NCBI GenBank assembly: GCA_937921775.1
Contig: CAKZUK010000211.1
Span: forward strand, 1 to 32,252
Length of the DNA stretch: 32,252 nucleotides
Source of the DNA: an uncultured Saprospiraceae bacterium
GTDB taxonomy: Bacteria > Bacteroidota > Bacteroidia > Chitinophagales > Saprospiraceae
Direction: 5' to 3'
How positions within the stretch are numbered: position 1 is the stretch's first letter; every line of letters starts with the position of its first letter. The notes under the pieces were generated by a model that had not been told where the DNA came from, ran no database searches, and was given only the letters and a program-made list of their open reading frames with translations. Positions 7,780 through 16,464 of the stretch are shown here, one piece after another. The position numbers were made by a program, and so were the translations under genes.

Positions 7780-9816
7780 ATGAAAGTAAAATTATATTTC
7801 TGCCTCTTCGTAGGAATTGGCTTGGCTTATTGTTTTTTTCCAAAAAACAAAACCAAGGATTCTAGAAACACCGTCCTTCTCAATCGAGTTGTCAAACAAG
7901 TCCAAGAAAGACACTTTGTCGAAATTCCTATCGATGATAACTTTTCAGAGCTAATGTTCAAACAGTTTATCAAAAAACTGGATCCGGACAAAATATTTTT
8001 CACGCAAGTCGATATTCAAAACCTTCACGAACATCAACATTCCATTGATGAGGAAATAACCAATGGAACATTTAAATTCTTCAATCAAGCTACCAAGCTA
8101 CTTAATGAAAACATTATTAAGGTAGAAGCTTATTGCCAAAATGAAATTGATCATGACATCGACATTTATAGCAATGAAGTATTTAATTTAAAAAATAAAA
8201 AATCTGAATACGCCAAGGATGATATGGAACTTCAGAATTATTGGCGTAAAAAAATCAAACACAAACTAATTCATCAGCTTTCCCTTATTGAAAAAGGTGC
8301 CACGAAAATTTCTATTGAAAATCAAAAGAAAAAAGCACTTTCAAAAGTTGAAAAATATTACCAGAATAAATTCAAAAAATATAAAAGCATTGATGAACAA
8401 AAGCATTTTCAACAATATCTACAAGCCTTTTTAAACTTACACGATGCTCAGTCAGCTTATATGACTCCACAAGAAAAAGAGGAATGGGATCTACGAATTG
8501 GTCGATCACTAACTGGTATTGGTGTCAACTTAAACATTATCAATGAATATCCGCAAATCACCAAAATAACGACAGGTGGACCAGCATGGAAAACAGGGAA
8601 GGTAAACGTTGGAGATGTTATTCTAAAGATCAGTCATACAGATGGTACTTTTGTTGACACTTGGGGAATGCAAATCAAAGAATTTTTATCCTATCTAAAA
8701 GGAGCAAAGGGAAGTCCTGTAAACTTACAACTGCAAAAGACGAATGGTGAGATTGAACTAGTAGAGATCATTCGAGATGAGTTAAAAATGGAATTGGCAA
8801 TGTCTTTTATTCTAAACAGTGCAGACGATGATCGACGAATTGGTTACCTCATGTTGCCTCGATTTTACTCTGGCGGAGAGGATGCGGCATACGATGTATC
8901 ACAAGAATTGGAACTCCTAAAAGCAAATAAGGTTGATGGAATTATTTTTGATGTTCGTAACAATCGTGGTGGATACAGCAATATCGCAATCGACATTATG
9001 GGCTACTTTTTAGAAGAAGGTGTTGTGATGCAAACACAGGCCAGAAATCAAAAACGTAGGTTGCTGAAGGACGATGATGCTTATGTAAGTTTCAAAGGTG
9101 ACCTCGTTGTTTTAGTAGATTCGTATTCTGCTTCTGCTTCCGAACTTTTTGCAGGCACCATGCAAGACTACAATCGAGGCGTCATTGTGGGCAGTAAAGC
9201 AACTTTTGGAAAAGGTAGTATGCAACATTTTTTCGACCTTGACGCAGAGGCAGATGGTGAATTCTTAGAACTCGGAAGTTTAAAATTGACGACCTCCCGA
9301 TTCTACACAGGTTGTGGCAACACCCCTCAAACTACGGGGATCATTCCTGACATACAGATACCTGATGATGAAACTTACATCACTTCTGGTGAAAGAAGAT
9401 ACGATAATTCTATCCCAACCGAGTTATCAGAAAAAACAATCTGTACACAAACGGTCAATAACGTTGAGAACATGGAAGCACTTAAAGAAAATAGTGCTAA
9501 ACGAATTGCAAAAAATAAACGATTTCAAATAGCAGAAAAGAAAGCATTGGCAATCAAAGAAGAGCAAGAGTCTACAACTATTCCCTTAAACTATGATGCT
9601 TTTAAACGCTACCAAGCTAATCGATTTAAACCTGAAGAATTTGACCATAAAATTTTCACTAAAATCCCTGACTTTCAAGTGAGCGTCGCTCCTCAGGAAA
9701 TAGTAGGACGCGATTCCGTCGCTGTCAGTCGAGATACACGTTGGATCAATAAATTGGAACGTGATCCTTATGTCCAAGAATGCTATTGGATCATGTTGGA
9801 TTGTTTGGATTCGTAG
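7780..9816 (+). CDS. prc: Carboxy-terminal (tail-specific) processing protease, S41 family
   Basis: 678 residues in the Prc/Tsp layout: short N-terminal hydrophobic segment (YFCLFVGIGLAYCFF, export or anchor), N-terminal helical TSP domain (55-230, with KKLDPDKIFFTQVDI), PDZ domain (about 240-330, LTGIGVNL then AWKTGKVNVGDVIL), S41 catalytic core and the C-terminal DUF3340-like helical domain. The catalytic serine is S452 in SASASE and the base K478 in TFGKG, matching the Ser/Lys dyad of E. coli Prc. It degrades or trims periplasmic proteins by their C-termini and takes part in envelope maintenance. The start at 7780 gives the hydrophobic leader. A 13-bp hairpin follows the stop. Confidence 0.9.
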   Translation: MKVKLYFCLFVGIGLAYCFFPKNKTKDSRNTVLLNRVVKQVQERHFVEIPIDDNFSELMFKQFIKKLDPDKIFFTQVDIQNLHEHQHSIDEEITNGTFKFFNQATKLLNENIIKVEAYCQNEIDHDIDIYSNEVFNLKNKKSEYAKDDMELQNYWRKKIKHKLIHQLSLIEKGATKISIENQKKKALSKVEKYYQNKFKKYKSIDEQKHFQQYLQAFLNLHDAQSAYMTPQEKEEWDLRIGRSLTGIGVNLNIINEYPQITKITTGGPAWKTGKVNVGDVILKISHTDGTFVDTWGMQIKEFLSYLKGAKGSPVNLQLQKTNGEIELVEIIRDELKMELAMSFILNSADDDRRIGYLMLPRFYSGGEDAAYDVSQELELLKANKVDGIIFDVRNNRGGYSNIAIDIMGYFLEEGVVMQTQARNQKRRLLKDDDAYVSFKGDLVVLVDSYSASASELFAGTMQDYNRGVIVGSKATFGKGSMQHFFDLDAEADGEFLELGSLKLTTSRFYTGCGNTPQTTGIIPDIQIPDDETYITSGERRYDNSIPTELSEKTICTQTVNNVENMEALKENSAKRIAKNKRFQIAEKKALAIKEEQESTTIPLNYDAFKRYQANRFKPEEFDHKIFTKIPDFQVSVAPQEIVGRDSVAVSRDTRWINKLERDPYVQECYWIMLDCLDS

Positions 9817-9856
9817 TGATAGTATAGCGGTATCAATCAATATCAAGTGCCGTAAC

Positions 9857-9894
9857 AGTATCAGCGGCAGTCAATTACTATTGCCGCTGATACT
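9857..9894. terminator. 13-bp hairpin terminator between convergent prc and the DUF6624-type pseudogene
   Basis: Arms AGTATCAGCGGCA (9857-9869) and exact complement (9882-9894) with a 12-nt loop, followed on the plus strand by TTAGTTATTA. It lies 40 nt after the prc stop and 7 nt from the end of the convergent pseudogene, so it can serve both. Confidence 0.7.
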
Positions 9895-9901
9895 TTAGTT
9901 A

Positions 9902-10450
9902 TTACTTCCCTTTCGGGATTTCTAAACCTAGTTTTTCTATCAATTGATTTATCTCATCAATTCCCTTGTAAGGGCTTTTCATTTCATGTCGTAATCCATT
10001 TTTCATGTGGAACATTCTCCCAAGGTAAAATGACATGGCTCCATCATCAATCTCTTCATCCAAAAAAGCTTGATATAAAAGTCCAAAATTTCACTCACGA
10101 TCTTCATAGGTATTGGCATGATGTACCACCGCCCAGAGCACACCTGCAGCCGTCTCCCCTAGTTCACTTTTTTTGGGATGACCATATTTCTTGACATAGC
10201 TTTCGATCTTCCACAGATTAAGTGCATCCATATCGTTCATGGATTGCATATAATCCTTGTATGCTTTGGAATCTTTCCTTTGCTTTCTCATTATTTCAGA
10301 ACTTTGTCCTTGACGCATTTTTTGATCATCAATCATTAATGCTTCTAGCCAAGCCCTTTTTAAGTCATTGCTACTAAGTGCATTCAATTCTTTTTCTAAT
10401 AACTCAGTTTGAGAAATTGGAACTCCACAGGATATTGCTAATAGCATCAC
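9902..10450 (-). pseudogene. DUF6624-type gene interrupted by one in-frame TGA
   Basis: One reading frame runs from 10450 to the TAA at 9902-9904 (183 codons) but is broken at 10091-10093 by TGA. The first 119 residues end VVHHANTYEDRE; after the TGA the same frame goes on for 62 codons (starting NFGLLYQAFLDEE, with FYLGRMFHMKNGL, ending LEKLGLE-like). Together they match the DUF6624 pattern (KKSELGETAAGVLWAVVHHA, a helical stretch, an R residue and a C-terminal LGL) that also closes the OmpA fusion gene at 26570-28423. Start choice is uncertain: GTG at 10450 or ATG at 10447, both leading into LLAISCG, a weak lipobox. Read as a recent nonsense mutation or sequencing error; a CGA-to-TGA transition would explain it. 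Programmed readthrough is less likely. Confidence 0.7.
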
Positions 10451-10537
10451 CTTCTTGTTGTCAGATAAGGCATCATGGGTGACTGGTGTTATTTGGGATA
10501 CGGATGGCGGCGTCCGAGCTGGTAGAAACTAAATCCT

Positions 10538-10603
10538 AAGACTAGCTGTAGACTGATCTTGGTTTCCATCTATTTTAAATTCGTTTACAGCTAGTCTTTT
10601 TTT
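10538..10603 (+). terminator. Hairpin plus T7 run, plus-strand orientation, with no plus-strand gene ending nearby
   Basis: Arms AAGACTAGCTGTA (10538-10550) and exact complement (10586-10598), 35-nt loop, with seven T at 10597-10603. It has intrinsic-terminator form on the plus strand and lies 68 nt before the WG-repeat gene. The nearest plus-strand gene end is prc, over 700 bp upstream and already followed by its own hairpin, so this may end a small RNA or act as a leader attenuator. Confidence 0.6.
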
Positions 10604-10670
10604 AGCGTACCATTCTTCTCTTTTTAGCGTTATAAACTTATGTTATAGTCAAAATATAAAATAACGCTCC

Positions 10671-12548
10671 ATGAAATATTTTCTTCTCTTTTCTTTTTTC
10701 CTACTCACTTTCCTTAATCCAACTATTTATGCTCAGCAGGAGCAACAGCTTATTCCTTACCGAAAGGCTAAGATGTGGGGCTATAGCAATATGGCAGGAG
10801 ACATAGTGATTCCTATTGTTTATTCAAGTGCGGGCCCATTTATCAACGGAATTGCGAAAGTTTCAAAAGGTCATAAATATGGCGTGATTAACAAAAAGAA
10901 TGACATCTTGATTCCGTTCAAATATGAAAATCATATGGAACAAGAATGTGCAACGCTGAGTAAAAAGGAAATTGAGTACCTCAAGAAAGAGTCGGTTGGA
11001 ATAGAGTATGTAAATCATTTTTTTAGCAAAGTTTATATTGCGGCATATGGTAAAGAACAAATCGTTCGATTACTTGATTCAAAAGGGCAATTCATTTCTG
11101 ATGAAGTTTACGATGCTCATAGTCTCATTTCAGATAGACAATTTAAAAGAAAAAAAGCTAAGTATCCCGATTTACATATTGCTTCTAAGGGCAAAAAATT
11201 AGGCTTGCTGAATACGAAAGGAAAGGAGCTTTCTGCATTTGATTATGATAAACTTTTCTTTACTAAAAATTCCATTTTCATTGCTAAAAAAGATACCCTC
11301 TTTGGGCTGATAGATACTTTGGGAAATGAAATTACTTCGTTTGAATATTCCGATATTGCCATTTACTTTGATTTGCCCTTGGATTGTTTTTTGGTCACTC
11401 GACAGGACGGATTACAAGCTGTGATTGATAAAGAAGGTAAGGTGGTTTTTCCTTTTAAGTACAATAACTTTAGTCGATTTTATAAAAATTATGCTTGTAC
11501 AAATATTGGAGGTAAATATGTGCTCGTGGATTCCGTGGGGAATATTATTCCCGGCATTGAAAGTGAGTCTCCAATTGCTATGTATAAAGATTACTTGATG
11601 CTTGTCAAAAAAGGAAAGTATGGACTTATCAATTGGCAAGGCGAGGACTTGGTTCCTTTTATTTATAACAAAATAACTCCTCTTAATGATGAATTATTAA
11701 AAGTAAAAAAAGATAGTAAATATGGTTTGATAAATGCAAGTCATCAAATTGTTATACCAATCATTTATACCAATATCGATGTTTTGGAAGAAGCCCAACT
11801 TATCCAAGCAAAATTAAGTCAGAAAGTGGGATTAATGACTTTTAGTGGTGAAATTTTATTTCCAATCGAATACGACGAAATTAATTATTCTGACAATAAA
11901 ATAAGTCTTGTAAAAGGAAACCAATGCGCTTATTACTTCCCTAAACCTGCCAATACAACTGCTTTCAAATACCAATACCTATCAAGTTCAGTACACCCCT
12001 CAAAATTCTATCTTGTCACGACCAATATAAATCCATCCAACAATAAAGAATATCAAGCCACTGATTTAAGACATGGCGTTCTTGATTCTGTTGGGACTGA
12101 AATAATTCCTACCATTTATGACAATCTAAACATTTCTAATATTCATAAAGGAGTTATAATTGCACATTCAACTGAGCAAAGAAAGTTTGGTTTGCTGAAT
12201 GCAAAAAATGACAGCATACTCCCCTTTCAATTTAAGCATTTGATTTTTTCTGAAGAAGATATAATCCTTGCTCATGAGCATGCTAGTAAAAGAAGGTCAA
12301 GTTATTATGACTACTCTGGCAATCAACTTTTCGGAACCTATTTTGATCAGGCGCGACAATTTTCTGAAGGCTTGGCAGCAGTAATGCAAGATGGAAAATG
12401 GGGTTTTATCAACTCAAAAGGAAATTATATTGTACCTTCAAAATACTATCTTGTTCGTCCTTTCAAAGATGGTCTTGCAATGGTCTTTATCGACAAAGAA
12501 CAATGGGGGTATATTGATAAAAATGGAAAAGAATACTTCGAAAACTAA
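10671..12548 (+). CDS. Secreted WG-repeat protein
   Basis: 625 residues with a signal peptide (FLLFSFFLLTFLNPTIYAQ, cleavage near 21) followed almost wholly by about 15 degenerate WG repeats, each of the form 'hGLIN-x-x-G-x-hhPhhYD' (for example YGVINKKNDILIPFKY, YGLINWQGEDLVPFIY, WGFINSKGNYIVPSKYY, WGYIDKNGKEYF). WG repeats form small beta units, thought to be protein-protein or cell-surface interaction modules; no enzyme activity is expected. No T9SS sorting domain is present, so it is probably periplasmic or surface-held by other means. Only 5 nt separate its stop from the next gene, so the two probably form an operon. An orphan terminator-like hairpin lies just upstream. Confidence 0.88.
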   Translation: MKYFLLFSFFLLTFLNPTIYAQQEQQLIPYRKAKMWGYSNMAGDIVIPIVYSSAGPFINGIAKVSKGHKYGVINKKNDILIPFKYENHMEQECATLSKKEIEYLKKESVGIEYVNHFFSKVYIAAYGKEQIVRLLDSKGQFISDEVYDAHSLISDRQFKRKKAKYPDLHIASKGKKLGLLNTKGKELSAFDYDKLFFTKNSIFIAKKDTLFGLIDTLGNEITSFEYSDIAIYFDLPLDCFLVTRQDGLQAVIDKEGKVVFPFKYNNFSRFYKNYACTNIGGKYVLVDSVGNIIPGIESESPIAMYKDYLMLVKKGKYGLINWQGEDLVPFIYNKITPLNDELLKVKKDSKYGLINASHQIVIPIIYTNIDVLEEAQLIQAKLSQKVGLMTFSGEILFPIEYDEINYSDNKISLVKGNQCAYYFPKPANTTAFKYQYLSSSVHPSKFYLVTTNINPSNNKEYQATDLRHGVLDSVGTEIIPTIYDNLNISNIHKGVIIAHSTEQRKFGLLNAKNDSILPFQFKHLIFSEEDIILAHEHASKRRSSYYDYSGNQLFGTYFDQARQFSEGLAAVMQDGKWGFINSKGNYIVPSKYYLVRPFKDGLAMVFIDKEQWGYIDKNGKEYFEN

Positions 12549-12553
12549 AAAAT

Positions 12554-12919
12554 ATGAGTGAAGAAATACTTGATGACTTAGATGAGTTGGAAGGCTTTGA
12601 AAAGCCGATCGTTTTTGCTAAAAAAGCAATCATGTTTACTAGGCTTAGTGCTTTGATTTATATTTTAGGAATCGTCTTACCTCCTATGCTAACTGATGAT
12701 TGGGCAAAAATGTCAAACAGCAAATTTATACTTATTGCTTTATTCTTTTCGGGTACAGGCTTGCTGGCGATCCTTGCAGTGGTTAATGCTGTCAAAAGTA
12801 TCATCTTTAAGGAAGCCGCTTTGGTCAAAAAAGTTATTGCTTTAGTGATTGGGATTTTCATTACTTACATGAGTATTATCTCGATTTTCAATTATTATTT
12901 ATTGCTTCAATTTTCTTAG
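12554..12919 (+). CDS. Small hypothetical membrane protein (three TM helices)
   Basis: 121 residues: acidic cytoplasmic N-terminus (EEILDDLDELEGFE), then hydrophobic segments at about 30-46, 57-80 and 93-118. No family recognised. It starts 5 nt after the WG-repeat gene and is surely co-transcribed with it, which suggests a joint role at the envelope, although no motif says what. It is convergent with the esterase gene, with only 38 nt between the stops and no clear hairpin. Confidence 0.7.
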   Translation: MSEEILDDLDELEGFEKPIVFAKKAIMFTRLSALIYILGIVLPPMLTDDWAKMSNSKFILIALFFSGTGLLAILAVVNAVKSIIFKEAALVKKVIALVIGIFITYMSIISIFNYYLLLQFS

Positions 12920-12957
12920 CTTTAGGGACCGTCTCTCGTCAAGTTCATACTGCTTTT

Positions 12958-13869
12958 TCAATTAGAATGTGAATCCCCAAGTATCCAAGGATAAGCTTTC
13001 ACAAATCCTTTGCGCCAAGTCATATGCCAATGCCCTTCGTCAAGCTCTACATCCATTTTTATATTGGCAGCTGGCATTCCTGCTTTTAGCAAAATGTCGT
13101 ACATCTTTTGAACGCTCTCTACCGTTGGTTGCTCAATAGAACCTGCATTGATGAAGATGCGTTTGGAAGAAAGATCTGCGACCTGTTTGTGCAAATCATA
13201 GACCTTATCATTCACCCAAAAAGAAGGAGAAAACACTATAGCTGATCCATATGTTTCCGAAAAGCTAGTCAACATATAATAAGACATTAATCCGCTGAGT
13301 GAACAACCTCCGATCGTGGTTGACTCAGGTTCTGGTTTAGTGCGGTAATTTTGATCCACCCATTTTTTTACATCGGTAGCAATCCATTCTGCATGCTCAA
13401 CTCCTGTCACTACCTTTTCCTTTGGGAGATGTGGTGATTTAAAAGGCTTGTATTCAGTCAACCTATTTTTATCACTATTTCCAATACCAATGACAATTGC
13501 CATAGGCCCTCCAATTTTTGAAATGGAATCCAATACTTCATCTACCTGCCACTCATTTCCTTCTAGTAGCTTTTCATCAAATAGAGAATTACCATCCATA
13601 AAATAGATGACTGGATATGACAAGGAATCTGTTTCATAATTGGGCGGCAAATAAACACTCAAGGTTCTCTTCTCTCCAAGGTAATCAAGCTCAATGGTGT
13701 CTTTCAAAATTTGCACATTGACTGAAGCAGTTGAAACCAAACCTGCCACCCACTCTTGGTGCTTTCTTTCTTTTACGGACTTTTGATAAGCTTGGTAGGC
13801 AAAATTTATAAGGCTTACCACCAAAACGATTCCGAGGATTTTGAATATTTTATTTTTGTTTATTTTCAT
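12958..13869 (-). CDS. Alpha/beta-hydrolase-fold esterase (Fes / esterase D-like)
   Basis: 303 residues with an N-terminal membrane anchor or uncleaved signal (IFKILGIVLVVSLINFAY). The esterase D-like fold (PF00756 type) shows SVYLPPNY, the oxyanion-region strand VIYFMDGNSLFDE, the nucleophile elbow GGCSLSGL with S190, and the C-terminal histidine H280 in DEGHWHMTWRKG; the acid is probably E246. The elbow reads G-C-S-L-S rather than the usual G-x-S-x-G, a mild variant. Related enzymes cleave siderophore esters or acyl or feruloyl esters; no siderophore genes lie nearby, so substrate is open. It probably shares a transcript with the upstream barrel gene, 33 nt away. Confidence 0.8.
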   Translation of the reverse strand: MKINKNKIFKILGIVLVVSLINFAYQAYQKSVKERKHQEWVAGLVSTASVNVQILKDTIELDYLGEKRTLSVYLPPNYETDSLSYPVIYFMDGNSLFDEKLLEGNEWQVDEVLDSISKIGGPMAIVIGIGNSDKNRLTEYKPFKSPHLPKEKVVTGVEHAEWIATDVKKWVDQNYRTKPEPESTTIGGCSLSGLMSYYMLTSFSETYGSAIVFSPSFWVNDKVYDLHKQVADLSSKRIFINAGSIEQPTVESVQKMYDILLKAGMPAANIKMDVELDEGHWHMTWRKGFVKAYPWILGDSHSN

Positions 13870-13902
13870 AAGTCAATGGTTTTAGCAACCTAACGGCTTT
13901 TA

Positions 13903-15225
13903 TTAATTTAACACTCGAAAAACAAAACCAAACCCTGCTTCCATCAAAAGCTTCTCACCTCTTTCCCAGGGAAGATAATGTCCACTGAGATCTATCATAA
14001 GTCCCATTCTCTTATTTAAAGGGATAGTCCCTCCAGTTCCAAAAAGAAAAGCCCTTGCGGTACCACCACCACCATCTACATCATACTCAAGTCTTCGACT
14101 ATAACCTGTTGAAAATTCCACTCCAAAAGGAAGTTGATAAAGCAATTCTCCTTTTGTAATTCTAGATCTTGTCGCATAATTACTTTCAGGTGCAATCCAT
14201 CTTCCATACTGTAATCTTCCACCCCAACCTATCTTAGAAATATATTTGACTTGCACATTTCTTCCCCAGCCAATCCCAGTGCGCCCGCTATAACTTTTGT
14301 TTTTGGTAGGTAGTTGCAAACTACTAGATACACCTACAAACCAACCTTTAAAGTATGACTTGCCATTTTCTGTATTGAAATCAATAGTTTGTTCCGGCCA
14401 CACCATTGAAAGCTCAATTTGATGGAAAAGGTGTCGGTGATCCGCTTTTTTTTGCTCAAAGATTTCATAAATTCTTTCACGAGTATTATTGCCTTCATGA
14501 AAAGGATCAGTCTCTATAATCAATGCATATCCAATTCGATAAGCCTTTCCTCTATCTCCTTTTATTATTCCACCAATGCCTAATATACCTGCAGCAGAAA
14601 ATTGCTGAACCTTCTTACTGTAAGATCCCTTCCATGTATTTGGTGGATCTCGAGGCTGAGCATTACCTGTTGGAAAACAAGCACAACTCGGATCATAAAC
14701 ATAACTAAAGAAAAAATGCTCAATAATATCCTCCGAATTCTCAACTCTAACAGATCCGTATGAAAAGTTTAACCCTAAGTTACCATAAGCTTTCCATTTT
14801 CCAAAATCATACTGTTGCTCCAGCATCAGGGGTACTTGCATTCCCAAAAAAGAGAGTTCCACTACTCTATCGTTTGTGTTTATATAGCTATCGATTGCAT
14901 CATCATAGGTCTCCTCCGTTGAAAAGTCAGCCTTACTAGTCAAGCTGAAGAGTTGGATGCCAGATCTAAACCAAAGAGAAGTTCCAATTTGTCGGGTAGC
15001 TAATGCTCCAATTTGCAGCTTAGCACCTTTCTGATCATACCGACTGATCTTGTAATTGTAAATGCCGGTTAGATCTGAATCTAATAAGCTTGCTTTTCCA
15101 CCTAGAAGGTCTACATAACTAACTGCAGCTTGTACTTCAAAGCTTGTATTAAAGGAACTTCCTTCCTGAGCTAGAAGGGTACTTTGAAAAAGGATGAGCA
15201 GGAGAATGGGGATGAATGGTTTCAT
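13903..15225 (-). CDS. Outer-membrane beta-barrel protein, function unknown
   Basis: 440 residues from the ATG at 15225, giving the signal peptide MKPFIPILLLILFQSTLLAQ. An upstream ATG at 15255 would put ten extra residues before the signal and is rejected. The mature protein has many alternating-hydrophobicity strands with aromatic belts (WFRSGIQLFSL, GLMIDLSGHYLPW, AGFGFVFRVLN), which suggests an outer-membrane barrel. No OmpA, TonB or sorting domain. C-S-C-A-C-F-like cysteines near residue 195 could form a disulfide. It leads the esterase gene in a probable two-gene operon. I cannot name the family. Confidence 0.6.
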   Translation of the reverse strand: MKPFIPILLLILFQSTLLAQEGSSFNTSFEVQAAVSYVDLLGGKASLLDSDLTGIYNYKISRYDQKGAKLQIGALATRQIGTSLWFRSGIQLFSLTSKADFSTEETYDDAIDSYINTNDRVVELSFLGMQVPLMLEQQYDFGKWKAYGNLGLNFSYGSVRVENSEDIIEHFFFSYVYDPSCACFPTGNAQPRDPPNTWKGSYSKKVQQFSAAGILGIGGIIKGDRGKAYRIGYALIIETDPFHEGNNTRERIYEIFEQKKADHRHLFHQIELSMVWPEQTIDFNTENGKSYFKGWFVGVSSSLQLPTKNKSYSGRTGIGWGRNVQVKYISKIGWGGRLQYGRWIAPESNYATRSRITKGELLYQLPFGVEFSTGYSRRLEYDVDGGGGTARAFLFGTGGTIPLNKRMGLMIDLSGHYLPWERGEKLLMEAGFGFVFRVLN

Positions 15226-15304
15226 TATTAGCTTTACTTTTAAGGAAATGAACATTGGGATTACAAAGCCATGGTAATGTCATGATTTGGCTACCATCTT
15301 TTTT

Positions 15305-15462
15305 AGCTCAGGCTAGACTTCTCATCTATCGTTTTTAACCTCTAAAATGAGAAACCTAGTCTACTGTCTTGACAGTCTATAAACCTTGTACCGAGCGAAC
15401 CTCTCTACTCGGCATAGACAAGTAGAGGCAAAGTATCATGACAAGACTTTGCCGCTTGAGCT
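15305..15462. other. Structured intergenic region (nested inverted repeats, candidate RNA or multi-hairpin terminator)
   Basis: In the 264-nt gap 15226-15489 several inverted repeats nest without clashing. A closing pair AGCTCA/TGAGCT (15305-15310 with 15457-15462) encloses a 15-bp imperfect hairpin (15311-15325 with 15347-15361, two mismatches), a stem of TCTAT plus CCGAG (15376-15380 and 15391-15395 with 15408-15412 and 15414-15418), and an 8-bp perfect hairpin GGCAAAGT/ACTTTGCC (15427-15434 with 15446-15453). It lies between two minus-strand genes and could be a terminator and leader of the barrel operon, a small RNA, or a DNA-level repeat. Folding was judged by eye only. Confidence 0.45.
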
Positions 15463-15489
15463 CTATCTATTCCCTTCAACCCTACAAGA

Positions 15490-16263
15490 TCAACGATTAA
15501 TCATAATTTGAGTGACCTTAGAAGACAGCGGAATTTTCTTGACATCCACCTTGTAGGTATTGTTGACCGCTTCTAGGCGATAAGAAAGTTTATTGGCTCG
15601 AGCAAAAGTATGTCCTTCTATTTCAGAGCCATGAACTTCTAAGTTCGGAAAAGCCTTTTGTAAGTCTCCAAAAGTACTTCCAACTTTGATTCCCTCAGCA
15701 GTTTCTGCCATTTTGGATTGAATCATTATGTTACCCACTATAAGTTCATCCTTAGGATCTGGAACAAGGTACCCAGCGCGATTGTTATTAAAATCCATGA
15801 TCCAATGAACCTTAAAACTACCCTCACCACTTCTCATTTGACCCTCAATTGCATATTCATTGTGGCCTGAAATTTTATCCCCTATTTTGATCCCTCTAAA
15901 CGAATTTTCGGAAATTAATAAAGTCGTTCGTGTATTTTCAATACTAACGATCTTGTCAACTTTTATCATTTTTTCACTACCTATTTTATAAATCGAACCT
16001 GTAAAGACGACTCTGTCTCCCACCTTTGTAGTTTGATAATTTTCAATTCCACCAAGGTTGACAATGCTGACCAAGGCTGGTAATAATCCTTCTGTGTCTG
16101 TCTGTATTTTTGCAGTGTAGCCATCCTTTCCTGTGTCTATGGATTGAACGATTCCTTTGATGGTTTTACTTTCAGGCATAGCAGCAGATTTCCCATTGTT
16201 TGTATCAGAACCACAAGAGAGAAAGGCAATACTGACGAATAGGAATAGAATTAATTTTTGCAT
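15490..16263 (-). CDS. Lipoprotein with an OB-like N-terminal domain, function unknown
   Basis: 257 residues from the ATG at 16263, which opens a lipoprotein signal (QKLILFLFVSIAFLSC, lipid-attached C17). Upstream in-frame codons to 16365 are rejected because they would bury the signal and overlap the TATTTTTG promoter element. Residues ~28-115 look like a small OB or beta-barrel domain (KGIVQSIDTGKDGYTAKIQT, then GDRVVFTGSIYKIG). The C-terminal half (SFRGIKIGDKI, then GIKVGSTFGDLQKAFPN) recalls DUF1131-like envelope proteins, though I would not insist on this. Faces the periplasm from the inner or outer membrane. It stands alone, divergent from the kinase gene. Confidence 0.65.
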   Translation of the reverse strand: MQKLILFLFVSIAFLSCGSDTNNGKSAAMPESKTIKGIVQSIDTGKDGYTAKIQTDTEGLLPALVSIVNLGGIENYQTTKVGDRVVFTGSIYKIGSEKMIKVDKIVSIENTRTTLLISENSFRGIKIGDKISGHNEYAIEGQMRSGEGSFKVHWIMDFNNNRAGYLVPDPKDELIVGNIMIQSKMAETAEGIKVGSTFGDLQKAFPNLEVHGSEIEGHTFARANKLSYRLEAVNNTYKVDVKKIPLSSKVTQIMINR

Positions 16264-16296
16264 TAGAAATAGTTTTTTGTTATTAAAATTTAAGCT

Positions 16297-16304
16297 CAAA
16301 AATA
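16297..16304 (-). promoter_or_regulatory. Putative -7 element for the lipoprotein gene
   Basis: Minus-strand TATTTTTG (TAnnTTTG consensus) 33 nt before the ATG at 16263. It lies in the divergent region shared with the kinase gene. No -33 element was recognised at standard spacing. Confidence 0.4.
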
Positions 16305-16464
16305 TAATTTTAACAACTAAAGCTTGCCTTTTTATCGAAAAAAACAAAATGAAGCTAATTTGCATTAACTCTCCATTCTAGAGTGCAACTAAAAACCAAT
16401 GGAAACGTATATAAATGCTTAGTAAAAAAACAAATAAGTGATTCTAAAAAAACTTAGGTTTTAG

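Noticed and set aside
15226..15255. Ten-residue extension of the barrel protein
   Set aside because: It would place residues ahead of a complete signal peptide.
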